This document shows, one piece after another, positions 22,435-34,463 of a stretch of DNA of 64,000 nucleotides; the stretch's first letter is position 1; the number at the start of each line of letters is the position of its first letter. The notes beneath the pieces are model-generated. The model was not told the origin of the DNA. It made no database searches and saw only the letters and a list, made by a program, of their open reading frames with translations. The position numbers and the translations under genes are program-made. Source of the stretch: Desarmillaria ectypa (taxonomy: Eukaryota > Basidiomycota > Agaricomycetes > Agaricales > Physalacriaceae); NCBI GenBank assembly GCA_030407005.1, contig JAUDYN010000006.1, positions 3,348,001-3,412,000 of the forward strand. Reading direction: 5' to 3'.

Positions 22435-25400
22435 TTACCCCCTTGTTAAAGCAGTCATCCCAACTGCTAAAGCTCTTCTTCTGGGGCATTGAACTGTGTT
22501 TTGATTTGACTGATCCAGTACTGATCAGTCAGCGATTTCCATAGGTTTTTATCTGGATTGACAATCCACTTGGTGTATCCATCTTTTCACTGGGCAAGAT
22601 ATGCTATGTCACCATGTTCCAAGTATTTATGGTCTAAGATCTTGACCACTGCTTTGTCATTGGTTATGATTTTTGGAGTGTATATGGTGTGGTTTACACT
22701 GGCCTGATACTCTTGGATCACTTCCAATGTATTTGTCATCTCATTCTCTTGAACCCATGAGTTGTTTTCATGGGTCCATCCTTTCCATTTGACTAGGTAG
22801 TCTGTTACTTCTCTGGATGGTTGTCCTCTTTTTGAGCATACTTTCCTGGTATGCGAATCCAGAACTTCTTTGATTTCATATTCCTCTTGACTGTCGATGA
22901 GATCTGGAGGAGGAGGTGGCAGTTGCTGCTGATTCTGAAATGTAGGTGTAATGTAGAGAGTCAACAACTTCTCATTGAATTGGGGGTGGATCTTCCAATG
23001 GGGTGGCAGTTTCAATTTATACACTGCTGCTCCTGACTTTTTGATGATTTTAAATGGTCCTGTTCATTTGTCATTGAGTTTCTTCTTGGGACATGGAAGA
23101 TGAAGGTTGGCTGTATTGAGCCAGACCTTATCACTGACATGGTACTCATGAGGTGCTTGTTTCCATTTGTCATATTGCACCTTCATTTGTGCTGCTGCCT
23201 TTTCCAAGGCATCATGTACCTCCTTATAGACCTTGGACATAGTTTCTGTGAAATCGACAGCTGCAGGATTTGTGAAACTGGTTTTCTGAATGGACTCAGG
23301 AATGAGTCGAGGATTCCGTCCATAGAGGACCATGAATGGACTCTTGCCTGTAGCCGAGTGAGTTCAGTTGTTGTGGGTGAATTCAGCGAGTGGTAACCAT
23401 GTGACCCAGTCCATTTGTCGATGATTGACAAAGATGCTGAGGTATTTTTCAACGTCTTGGTTAACTCTCTCTGTCTGTCCATCTGTCTGGGGATGGTACG
23501 CCATCGAGGCATTCTGTGTAATGTCTAGCATTCAATAAAGTTCCTTCATGAATGCTGAGACAAATTGGGGTCCTCAGTCAGATATGACCACTTGTGGCAT
23601 TCCATGTTTTGCGTATACATGGTTGTGGAGCATTAAAGCCCATCCCTTGGCAGATAACTCTTCATTACATGGGATTAGGAGTATGTTCTTGGAAAACCGG
23701 TCTACGATGATGAGTAAGGCATCAAAGCCTTTGGATTTGGGAAGACTGGTGACCATGTCAACAGAAATGTGCATCCATAGGGTATCAGGGATAGCATTAG
23801 GATGGAGAGGTGCAGCTTTGGCCTGCATATCACTCTTTGTTTGTTGACAAGTTTTGCATCCTTTGATGTATAACTTGACATCTTTCTTCATTTTGGGCCA
23901 CCAGTATTCATGAAGAATGAGTTCCTTTGTCTTTGCAATTCCTGGGTTTCCAGCAGTGATGTGGTCATGATATTGTGAAATGATTTCACCACGCAGGGTA
24001 GAGTCGTTGGGAATATAGACTCATCTATCATACCACAGGATTTCGTCTTCCTGGGTGATTCCCCATTTGTGATTAAGGGATTTCTCGATCCCGTGGTCCC
24101 ACTGGCTCTTCTGTCATGTCACATCTTTTATACGCATGGTTCGTTCTTCATCAGTGGGCAGTATTAATGCCCAGAAATGTTCAGGGGAAAGGATGACTAT
24201 GTCTTGATTGTCTTCCTTCCCTTGATCATGATCATCTCATCTACTGAGAAGATCGGCCTTCTTGTTTGCAGTTCCAGCTTTGTGTTGAAGGACAAAGTGG
24301 TACTCGGCTAGTTTGGTGACCCACCAAGCTTGTCGGTGGTTCAGCTTCTGCAGTTTTTGGAAGTACTGGAGATTTTAGTGGTCTGTTCAGATTTCAATGG
24401 TCTCTTTGGCCCCCATAAGATAATGGCACCATTCTTCCAGCACCAACATGATTGCCAACAATTCTTTGTCATAGATCTCATAGTTGCACTCCATGACTGT
24501 CAGCACTTTTGACATGAAGGTGATGGGCCTCCATTTGCCATTCTGTTCTTGACTTAGCACAGCACCAATGGCTCTGTTGCTGGCATCAGCTTCTACTCAG
24601 AATTTTCTGTCATCTGAGGGAATCATTAGAACTACATTCATCATCATCAACTTCTTGAGTTGAGAGAATGCCTGTTCCTGGTCTGATCCTCATGTCCAGT
24701 CTACCTTTCCGGTTAACTGGGTGAGGGGATGCACAATCTTGGAGTAGTTCTGGATGAACTTGCGATAGAAGTTTGTAAATCCTAAGAAAGATTGCAATTC
24801 TTTCTTCTTCGTCGGAGTTGGCCATTCTGCTATTCCAGCAATTTTGACTGGGTCCATGCAAATAGTGTCTTCACTGATGAAGACCCTGAGGTATTTGGTT
24901 TTGAGTACTTCAAACTCACATTTCTTGGCCTTGAGAAAGAGTTTATTGTCTCAAAGATGTTGGAGAACCTGTCAGACTATGTCTCAATATTCAGACAGGG
25001 ATTTTGTAAAGATGAGAATATCATCAAGGTAAATCGTAACTTTTCCTCTGGTGATCAAATCTTTGAAAATGTCATTCATCATCCACTGGAATGTAGCAGG
25101 TGAGTTCATGAGACTGAAGAACATAACCATTGGTTTGAAAAGACCTTGGTTAGTCCTGAATGCGGCTTTTTCTTCATCTCCATTTCTGATACAGACATTG
25201 TTATATCCCCATTGAATGTCCAACTTGGAGAAATACTTGGCTCTGCATAACTTGTTGATAAGTTCAGAGATCAAGGGGAGGGGATAATGATTCTTAATCA
25301 TCATTTCATTCAGTTTTCAGTAGTCCTGAACTGGTTGTAGAGAGCCATCCTTTTTCTTGACAAAGAAGAAAGGTGAGACAAAGAGAGATTTTGAGGGGCA

Positions 25401-27312
25401 GATTTGTCCTGAGTCTAAGTTCTTGTCGAGGAACTTGTTGAGTTGTTCTTGCTCATTTCGATTGAGCAGATAGACCTTGCAGTCCAAGGTAGATTTTGCA
25501 TTAGGGACTAGCTCGATGGCGTGGTCCCAAGATCATCATTCTGGTAAATTGTCGAAGCTTTCTTTTGAGAACAAGTCTCTAAAGCTTTGATACTGAGGAG
25601 GCACGAGCTTTTTGAACATCTGTTTTGGTTTTTCTGCATTCATGGCCACTGCCAGTTTGTTTGCATGATGGACGGTGTGAAGAATAATTTCTTCTTGCAT
25701 ATTGATGGCAAGAATACTCTTGCCTTCCTCTAGCTCTTTGTCCCATCAGTCTTCCTCATCTGCATCAGGAAGCACAAAGTGATCTTGAATGCAATGACAT
25801 CATCCAAATGTCATGGTTCCTGCTTTCCAATTAATGAAAGGGTTGTGGCGTTTAAGCCAGTCATGGCCCAAGTATATGGTCTTGGAACCCAAGTCAGTGA
25901 CTGCAAGGTCAATTCATTCGCTGTGGTCTCCAATAGTCATTTGGAGTTCCACAAATTCAGTGACGTTGCCTGCCTTGTTATGAGTTCCATCTGCATTATA
26001 GGCTGGAATCAGGGCAGCAGCCTTTCAGGTGTCCAACTGGTGTTGCTGGACATAGGTTTGGTTGATAGAGCTGCCTGTACAGCCACTATCCAACAATGCT
26101 CGGGTTGTCAACATCTGCTTCCCTGTACAAGGAGAGAGCTGGATATCCACCAAGAAGTCTCATCCTGAGCTTTTGGTACCGTGGATATAGCAGATCGGTT
26201 CATGGAGTTCATAGAGCTGCTCATGTGCAAGGCTCCCTCTGGTTCTTAAACTCTGAACAAGTTCATCATCTATCTCTCCAAGTCATTTGGGATGAACCCA
26301 AATGGAAAGAACTGCCTTGGCGGTGGCCAAGTCCATGGAGCTGCGAACTGTGTGCAGAGTCCAGTTGATCCCAAATGGTCTGTACCATTGGTGATCACGT
26401 GCCTTCCTTTTGGACAGGGCTTCAAGGTTTGGTGCTTCCTGATAAGGTGAGACTTCGGAGTTTGATACCCCCTTGTTAGGCAGGATTTCGGATTCGATGC
26501 TTCCCTTTCAGGCAAGGCTTTGAGTTCGGTGCTTCCCAGTTGGGCAAGGCTTCGGGTTTGGTGCCTCCCAATTGGGCAGGACTTCGGTTCTGGACTCTTT
26601 TGTTTGCCACAGTTTAAAGGCAGTGTCATCGTCTTTGTCAGGTACTTCGATGATGGTGGTTCTACTGGAGTGCCCCCTCTTTATCGCCTGGGCACTAGCG
26701 ACTTCCCCCTTTTCTTTGGCTCTAGTCCACTCGGGAACTTCCCAGGACTCAGGAGGAGTCTGGTATTGGCTTGAGGTGTTCGAGGTTTCACTTCTACTAG
26801 CCGTTGTGGCAGAGTACTGAGCTTCCACATCCGGGGCGAATCTCATTAGCATTGCCTGTGGCTCCGTGATCGGCTGTTCTCCCACTGGTCTGGCTAGTGT
26901 GTGGCCCTGGTCCTGGCCTTGGTGGGTGCTTTCCTGGTCCCTTGCCAACCCTGGCAAGGCTAGTGGGCTTGCCCCTCCACTCAAGGAGAGTACTGGGATG
27001 TTTGGACTTCTGGGAGGCCTAAGGGAGTCCTGCCTACTAGTCTCTGCCCATCATTGATTGCTCAATGGCATATCTGGTGAGCTAAGCTCGTTGGACTTTG
27101 TAGCAGTGCCAGCACCACCTGGCAAGTCCCGCACCTCATCGGGGGTTTGGGAATTGTCACTACAGATACTTGTGTCAGCATCTTCTAGAAGGATGATGTA
27201 CCTGTTTGTTTTCAATTCTTTAGTTGTCTTCGGCTTTGGGGTCTGTGAAGTGATAGAATAGATATTCATATTTGCATGTAATTGTCTATGTTTATAGGAA
27301 TTAGTCTGACCC
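22435..27312 (-). pseudogene. pol of gypsy element E4, broken
   Basis: From right to left: linker with an expanded minisatellite (26400-26600), protease (about 26170-25850), RT (25304-24660, YLDDIL present), RNase H (about 24510-24270), integrase (23900-23064), chromodomain and second chromo-like domain (23024-22470). The stops fall mainly at arginines: 23574-23576 (SD*GPQF) and 23064-23066 (K*TGPF). At SLQPVQ the same kind of codon has become CAA instead. The start of pol is fused to the gag zinc-knuckle region at about 27313 by an internal deletion that removed the gag-pol junction. The element cannot make a working polyprotein. Confidence 0.88.
26400..26600. repeat. Imperfect 32-34-bp tandem repeat in the E4 pol linker
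   Basis: About six units sharing GGCAAGGCTTCGGGTTTGGT-type sequence start near 26413, 26447, 26480, 26512, 26544 and 26576. The period is not a multiple of three, so copy number changes shift the frame. Related but shorter or different arrays lie at the same place in E5 (30310-30520), E7 (about 42190-42250) and E9 (about 56280-56410). Confidence 0.7.
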
Positions 27313-28816
27313 ATGCAGCATCCTTCGGCCCTTCGCTGATCGATGTCCATGGGCTTCCCCCCCCCCCCCCCCCCCCATAAGTTGTCCACTGACCAGTTCC
27401 AGTATCCTGACTGGTCCCACTGTTGGCAGTTGGCTTTTCAGCCAAGGAACTTGTCACCCCAGTGGTGGCTTTGCCACTGGGCTGCTGTTGTTGTTGGGGG
27501 TGGGGATCCTTCTTCTGTCCATCCCGGGGTGTACTAGTGGTCTGATTGAAGACCCATTTCCACTGTCTTTCCTCATACATGCGCAAGATGCACTCCTTCC
27601 ATTCTGGGTATGAACACAGGATATTGATGCCTATGTTGGAGATGAAGGTAGTGTAGGAGCTTGGGACTCCTAATCGTACTGCCTTCACCATGGCGCCACA
27701 TTCTGCTTCATCAGTTCATTGGCCTGCTAGCTTTGCTTCTTCTTCCAACTTCTGGAAGTAATGGGAGGTGGGCTGCACTCCCATTCGAAGGTCAAACATC
27801 CTTTTTTCATGGATCTCCTCAATAGCAGGGTCTCAGAATTGTTGTGAGACCATGTCGATGAAATCAGTCCAATCAGGATATCAGAAATGAGCAGCAGTCC
27901 CATTGTAGGAGTCGCCTACCCAGAATTCAGGTCTTTTGTAGACCCACCAGTCCTTGGCAGCCCCCTCAAAGTGGGAGGTCACAAATAGTACCAGGTGCAA
28001 TGGCACCTAGAAGTAGTGTTGGAATACTTCAAAGTAAGCAATGCAATCACCAATGAAGCGTTCAATGTCATCATGGTCCCCTTTAAACAGGGAGGGGACC
28101 TTGACGAGGGTCGGTTTGATGCCCAAATATGGGGCATCAGTGGCAGCATTCCTGATAGGATTGGGAATAGGGTCAGGAGGACCCTTACTGGGGGGTGGTC
28201 TTGGGATCAAATAGTGATCCAGCCTTGGACCTAGGTAGCCTCTTGGTGGCTCACCTGAGGGTCTGCCCCTATTGGGCTCCTTCCCCTTGTCTTGATCGCA
28301 GAGATAATCTGCCATCATCCTTCAAGCAGATTCCTCCTGCTTGAGCTCTTCACGCATCTCTGTGATGCACTTTTCCTTCTTGGCCAATGCGGTTTTCATC
28401 TGTTAGCAAATTTCTTCTGCTGTGGCAGGGGTTCTTGATGCCCCTGCAGTGGCATTTCCTGCAGGGGCATTGTTGGCTTCCATGTCTTCTCCTGCCCCTG
28501 CAAAGAGAAGACTGCCACCCTGATAGGGGTGGTAGCCTTGGTGACATGCCCGATAATGTGGGGGCAAGTCAGGTAGTGGTCATGGGTTTGTGACCAGGGT
28601 ATCCGGGGGTTAATCTGGAATTGTTTCATATTGGGGATGGTGGTAGTCCATCCTGCCATAATAATCTGTATTGTAGGTTAACATATTGTACTGGGGCCTT
28701 TGCCCCCATCTACTCTTCTCTTGCCACCTCCAATCTCCATAGATGTCAGAGGGTCTGCTCCAGGTCCCTTTGCTCTTCCTGATCTCGGGCTCGAAGCCCT
28801 GGAAATATATCCCCAG
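27313..28816 (-). pseudogene. gag of E4, N-terminus lost
   Basis: The minus strand encodes the charged helical segment (KEPNRGRPSGEPPRGYLG), the capsid-like domain (28318-28007 and the continuing frame to about 27830, with DWWVYKRP and FDLRMGVQPT equivalents), GVPSSYTTFISN, then a glutamine run and a poly-glycine tract encoded by 20 G residues. The poly-G run shifts the frame. The zinc knuckle is reduced to GCC and joined to pol sequence. The left end is cut by a long LTR at 28817, within GFEPWKYIP, so the proline-rich N-terminus is missing. Confidence 0.83.
27357..27376. repeat. 20-base poly-C run (poly-G in gag sense)
   Basis: An uninterrupted run of 20 C. The equivalent place in E3, E7, E8 and E9 encodes YGGAGKPMD with no homopolymer. 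It is either replication slippage in this copy or an assembly error; such runs are hard to sequence. Confidence 0.9.
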
Positions 28817-30176
28817 TGATACACCATCTATGTGTTCACACCTAGATTTTGCGATTTTGTAACAATACTATTGCACATCTATCCTATACTAGTCATACAT
28901 AGAGGACTATAGCTGAGGCTTTGAGCTGATAGTTAAAAGCAGTAAGCAACTGGTAGAGCCAGGACTTAGATGCAACACCATTAGTGGGTTAAATCTACCA
29001 GCCGGCCAGACTAGTAACTCAAATGCTAGCAGGACTAAGTGAAATACAGCCACTAGCAAACAAAGGATGCTACTAGCACACAAAAACCAGGAGCAGAGTA
29101 CACAGATCTCATCAAGTTCTGTCACTAGCAGCCCAGACTGGGCATAAACGCCTAAGTCAGGATAACTAGTCACATGGCAATCTTGAAACAGGACTTAGAA
29201 ATAAATTAGGAATGGATTAACCTTGAGCCCAGATCCGACTATTTCAATATAGATCTCTTATGATCGATGCTAGTGGAGCCGGACTGCACCCTCGATCATG
29301 ATCGGATAGCTGTTACAGGTACCAATATCCGGATATCCATATAACCACGTTACTAGGGCCTGTAGTTGTGCCAAGGGTGCGGAAAGACCAACTGTGGAGT
29401 CTCTAGACTGAATATTTGAAAAGAAAACAGACTAGACCGACTATTGTGTGATTATTCACCATTATTCATGACTAGCCAAGAAATCCTTACCAATATACCC
29501 TATACCCAGATGATATTTATAGTTTTGCCTCAGTAGTATATAAGTAGTGGGATGGGCGCTCGTGCAAAGCAGGCAAGCCATCCCCGCAGTTGAGCCCTCA
29601 CTGGTAGTAACTGGTGTCCCCAATTAAAGGCTTTTGTGCTTAACCTCGATGAAGTGATTAATAGTTGCTAAGTCACCCATAGAATTGCATTGAATTGAAG
29701 TCCATTAGAGTCACTGTTGTGTCCTGCAAAGGTCCGGAGTGTTTTGAAGTTAGTTCAAGCAAAGTTCTCAGAGTTATAGTTTATTCTTAGGCCAAGAGTG
29801 CCACTAGTTAGCCAAGAGTGCGGCTAGTCAAGTGTTTATCACTTGTAGGAAGCAGTATAGGGCCAAGAGCGCCACCAGTCTGAAGCAGTTTCAGTCAGAA
29901 TGAGCGCAGTAGCTCAAACCAAGTCACTCTTATCCAATTGTGTCTTACCCACCCCACTAGTATGAGTAGTACTTTGTATAAACTCACTAGTAACAAATAA
30001 AATGTCTTAAAGACAATTGTACTTGATTATTGAAGTCTGCAGAGTGCTTCCATCATACTCAAAACCGCCTGAATTCAATATTGGTGATTAAGTGTAGAGT
30101 AGTAAGAGGTTTAGTGTGATTGGTGTTCATTGCCATTCCCTAATTCTTTTGTCACTCGCCGTTACCAAGCACATCA
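28817..30176 (+). mobile_element. Solo long LTR, copy 2
   Basis: 1360 bp, nearly identical to copies 3 and 4. The ends are TGATACAC and GCACATCA. It has a TATATAAG box at 29537-29544 and AATAAA at 29996-30001, giving a plausible U3-R-U5 layout with R of about 450 bp. Left flank is E4 gag on the minus strand and right flank is E5 pol on the plus strand, so it sits at a join between elements of opposite orientation. Confidence 0.88.
29537..29544 (+). promoter_or_regulatory. TATA box of long LTR copy 2
   Basis: TATATAAG, conserved in all copies of this LTR; a polyadenylation signal AATAAA follows 450 bases downstream (29996-30001). Confidence 0.6.
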
Positions 30177-33100
30177 CCATGCTCAGGAACCCACTAGCAC
30201 CCAGGTGGTAAAAAGGGGACATTTCAGTAGAACCACCATCGTCGAAGTACCCAATGAAGAAGATGACACTGCCTTTAGGATCTGGCAAACTAGTCAATCC
30301 AAAGCCAGTACCCCGATACCCAAAGACCTCCGAACACATGGGGAGACAACAACTCAAGGTCTTCCAAATGCAAGGGGAAGTACTGAACCCGACACCCATC
30401 CTAACAAGGGGGTATCAGAAACCTCCGAACATATGGGGAGGTACAGAACACCGGAAGCTGCCTGATGCAATGGGGAGCAGAACAAGTCTTCCAAATGTAC
30501 GGGGAAGCAGGATGATCTCCAATGGTACAGACCATTTGGGATTGATTGGACTTTGCATGCAGTATGCAACTCCAAGGATCTGGCAGTTGGCAAGGCAGTC
30601 CTCTCCATTTGGGTACATCCCAAACAACTTGGAGAGATCGACGATAAGCTCATTCAGAGCTTAAGAACAGGAGGGAGTATAGCCTGAGAACAGCTCTATG
30701 AATTACACGAACCGATCTGCTATATCTGTGGTACCAAAAGCTCAGGATGAGACTTCCTGGTGGATATTCAGCTTTCCCCATGTACCGGGAAACAGACATT
30801 GACAACCCAAGCATTGTTGGATAGTGGCTGTACAGGCAGCTCTATCAATCGAACCTATGTCCAACAACACCAGTTGGACACAAGAAAGGCCGCCGCCCCA
30901 ATACCAGTCTATAATGCTGATGGAACATGCAACGAGGTGGGCGACGTTACAGAATTCATGGAACTCTGAATGACCATCAGAGACCACAGCAAATGAATTG
31001 ACCTCACAGTCACCAATTTGGGCTCCAAAACCGTGTGCTTGGGCCATGACTGGCTTAAACACCACAACCCTTTTGTTAACTGGAAGGCGGGAACCTTGAC
31101 ATTTGGACAATGTCACTGCATCCAGAACCATTTCACTCTGCCAGATGCAGACAAAGAAGATTGATGGGACAAAGAGCTCGAGGAAGGAGAAAGTATTCTT
31201 GCTGTCAATATGCAGGAAGAAATCATCCTTCGTGCTGTCCATCATGTGAACAAATTGGCGGCAGCCACAAACGCAGAAAAACTGAAACAGATGTTCAAAG
31301 AGCTCATGCCTCCTCAGTATCAAAGCTTTAGAGACCTGTTCTCAAAGGAAAGCTTTGATGACCTACCTGAGAGAAGACCCTGGGACCATGCAATTGAACT
31401 GGTTCCTAATGCAAAATCGACTTTAGACTGCAAAGTCTATCTGCTCAACAGGAACGAGCAAGAACAATTGGACAAGTTCTTAGATGAGAACTTAGACTCA
31501 GGATGAATCCATCCCTTGAAATCTCCCTTCACCTCCCCTTTCTTCTTTGTCAAGAAAAAGGATGGCTCCCTATGACCAGTTCAGGACTACCGAAAACTGA
31601 ACGAAATGACGATCAAGAATCGTTATCCTCTCCCCCTCATTTCCAAGCTTATCAACAAGCTACATGGAGCCAAATACTTCTCCAAGTTGGATGTATGATG
31701 GGGATACAACAATGTATGCATCAGAGATGGAGATGAAGAAAAAGCCACCTTCAGAACTAACCAGGGACTCTTTGAGCCAACAGTCATGTTCTTTGGGCTT
31801 ATGAATTCACCAGCCACATTCCAGTGGATGATGAATGACATATTCAAGGACTTGATCACTGGAGGAAAAGTTACAATCTACCTTAATGATATTCTCATAT
31901 TCACGAAATCCTTGACAGAACATTGAGAAATAGTTCGACAAGTGCTCCAATGTCTTCAAGAAAACAAGTTGTTCCTCAAAGCCGAGAAATGTGAGTTCGA
32001 AGTGCTCAAAACCGAGTACTTAGGAGTCATCATCAGCAAAGACTCCATTTGCATGGATCCAGTCAAGATCGCTGGAATAGCAGAGTGGCTGACTCCGATG
32101 AAGAAAAAGGAGTTACAGTCCTTTTTGGGATTCACGAACTTTTACAGAAAGTTCATTTGGGACTACTCCAAGATCATGTGTCCCCTTACCCAACTAACCA
32201 GAAAGGTAGACTGGACGTGGGGATCAGATCAAGAACAAGTGTTTAGACAACTCAAGAAGTTGATGACAACAAACATAGTCCTTACAATTCCCTTGGATGA
32301 TGGAAAGTTCTGAGTAGAAGCCGATGCTAGTGACGGCGCCATTGGGGGCCATTCTAAGCCAAGAACAGAATGGCAAATAGAGGCCTGTCACCTTTATGTT
32401 GAAAGCGCTCACCATCACCGAGCATAACTATGAAATTTATGATAAAAAGCTACTAGCAATCATGCTAGCACTAGAGGAATGGCACCACTATCTCATGGGT
32501 GCCAAAGAGATCATTGAGATCTGGACAGACCACCAGAACCTCCAGTACTTCCGGAAGCCCCAGAAGTTAAATCGCTGACAAGCTCGGTGGGTTACCGAAT
32601 TAGCAGAATACCACTTTGTTCTTCAACACAAAGCTGGAACCACAAAAAAGAAAGCTGATCTTCTCAGTAGATGAGACGATCATGATCAAGGAAAGAAAGA
32701 TAACTGAGATGTCGTCGTCCTCTCCCCAGAACATTTCCAGGCATTGATACTGCCCACCACTGAAGAACAGACCATGTGTATAAGAGACGCAACACGACAA
32801 AAGGACCAGTGGGACCAGGGGATTGAGAAATCCCTTAACCACGAGCAAGAAATCACCCAGGAGGATGAACTCCTGTGGTATGATGGACGAATCTATATTC
32901 TTAAGGACTCTATGCTATGTGGTGAGATCATTGCACAATTTCATGATCATATCACTGCCAGACATCCAGGAATTGCCAAGACCAAGGAACTCATCCTTCA
33001 TGAGTATTGGTGGCCAAAGATGAAGAAAGATGTTGAGTCCTACATCAAGGGGTGTGAGACCTGTCAACAAATGAAGAGTGATACGCAGGCTAAGGCTGCA

Positions 33101-34431
33101 CCTCTTCACCCCAATACCATACCTGACACTCCATGGACACACATTTCAGTCGACATGGTTACAGGACTCCCAGAGTTGGAAGGATTTGATGCTCTACTCA
33201 TCATCGTAGACCGATTCTCCAAGAACATCCTCCTCATCCCATGCAATGAGGAGTTATCAGCAGAAGGATGGGCATTGATGCTTCGCAACCATGTATACAC
33301 AAAACATGGTATGCCACAAGTAGTCATATCAGACTGAGGACCACAATTCATCTCAACATTCATGAAGGAACTATACCAAATGCTAGACATTACCCAGAAT
33401 GCCTTGACAGCATATCACCCTCAGACAGATGGACAAACAGAGAGGTTGAAAAGTATCTTCGAATCTTTGTCAATCATTGCCAAATGGATTGGGCAGCATG
33501 GTTACCCCTTGCCAAATTCACCCACAACAACCAAATTCACTCAGCCACGGGCAAAAGCCCCTTCATGGTCCTATATGGATGCAATCCCCAACTCATTCCC
33601 AAGTCAATCCAGAAGACCAGCTTCGCAAATCCTGCAGCTGTTGACTTCACAGAAATGATGGCCAAGGTCCATAAAGAAGTCCATGATGCCTTGGAAAAGG
33701 CAGTGGCACAAATAAAGGCACAATATGACAAGCGAAAACAGTCTCCATGGGAATATCAAATTGGGGACAAGGTTTGGCTTGATACTGCCAACCTTCATCT
33801 TCCCAGATCCAAGAAGAAGCTCGACGATAAATGAACAGGACTGTTTGAGATCATTGAAAAGTCAGGGGCAGCAGCATACAAGTTAAAATTGCCACCCCAC
33901 TGGAAGATCCATCCCCAGTTCAATGAGAAATTGCTAACCCCCTACATTGAACCTTCATTTCTGAACCAACAGCAACCACTGCCTCCTCCTCCAGACCTCA
34001 TCGATGGTCAAGAAGAATATGAGATCAAAGAAATCTTGGACTCATGCACCAGAAAGGTACGATCCAAGAGAGGACAACCATCTAGGGAAGTCACAGACTA
34101 CCTAGTCAAGTGGAAAGGATGGACCCATGAACACAATTCATGGGTCCAAGAAAACGAGATGATGAACACCTTGGAAGCAATCCAAGAGTATCAGGCCAGT
34201 GTAAACCACGCCATATACACTCCAAAAATCACAACCAAGAACAAGATAGTGGTCAAGATACTGGACTACGAATATTCAGAACATGGCAACGTAGCCTACC
34301 TTGCCAAAAGAAAGGATGGATATACCAAGTGGATTGTCAATCCAGATGAAGAAATATGGAAGAAACTGATTGATCAGTACTGGATCAGTCAAATCGCAAC
34401 ACAGTTTGACACCCCTATAGAAGAGCCTTAG
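30177..34431 (+). pseudogene. pol of gypsy element E5, broken (plus strand)
   Basis: Begins inside the linker and ends with EEP and TAG at 34429-34431. Order: EVPNEEDDTAFRIW (30250), VHPKQLGEIDD, protease with LLDSGCTGSS (30810-30845), RT (31550-32310), RNase H (32396-32680), integrase (32744-33834) with HDH-x4-H, C-x2-C, VDMVTG and HPQTDGQTE, chromodomain (34070-34190) and a second chromo-like domain (34245-34390). Defects: RT active site YLNDIL instead of YLDDIL; one extra G near 32345; a small deletion after GQTE near 33450; TGA at conserved arginines (31504, 31576, 31697, 32311, 33335, 33832). It was an RNA-copying and integrating polyprotein. Confidence 0.9.
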
Positions 34432-34450
34432 CAGTCGGGATGACTGCTTT

Positions 34451-34463
34451 AACAGGGGGGTAA
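34451..34463 (+). other. Polypurine tract region of E5
   Basis: AACAGGGGGGTAA lies directly before the 3' LTR. It would prime plus-strand DNA synthesis. The same purine tract precedes the other LTRs of this family and of E10 (61232-61244). Confidence 0.7.

Noticed and set aside
31303..31330. Sequences repeated through the window such as CTCAGTATCAAAGCTTTAGAG as possible CRISPR-like or regulatory repeats.
   Set aside because: They are homologous coding positions of the several pol copies, not an array.
33331..33342. TGA recoded as arginine or glutamine, since it recurs at the same conserved codons.
   Set aside because: The same codons are CAA in other copies, and the host hydrolase genes are stop-free with a normal code. 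CpG decay explains the pattern.
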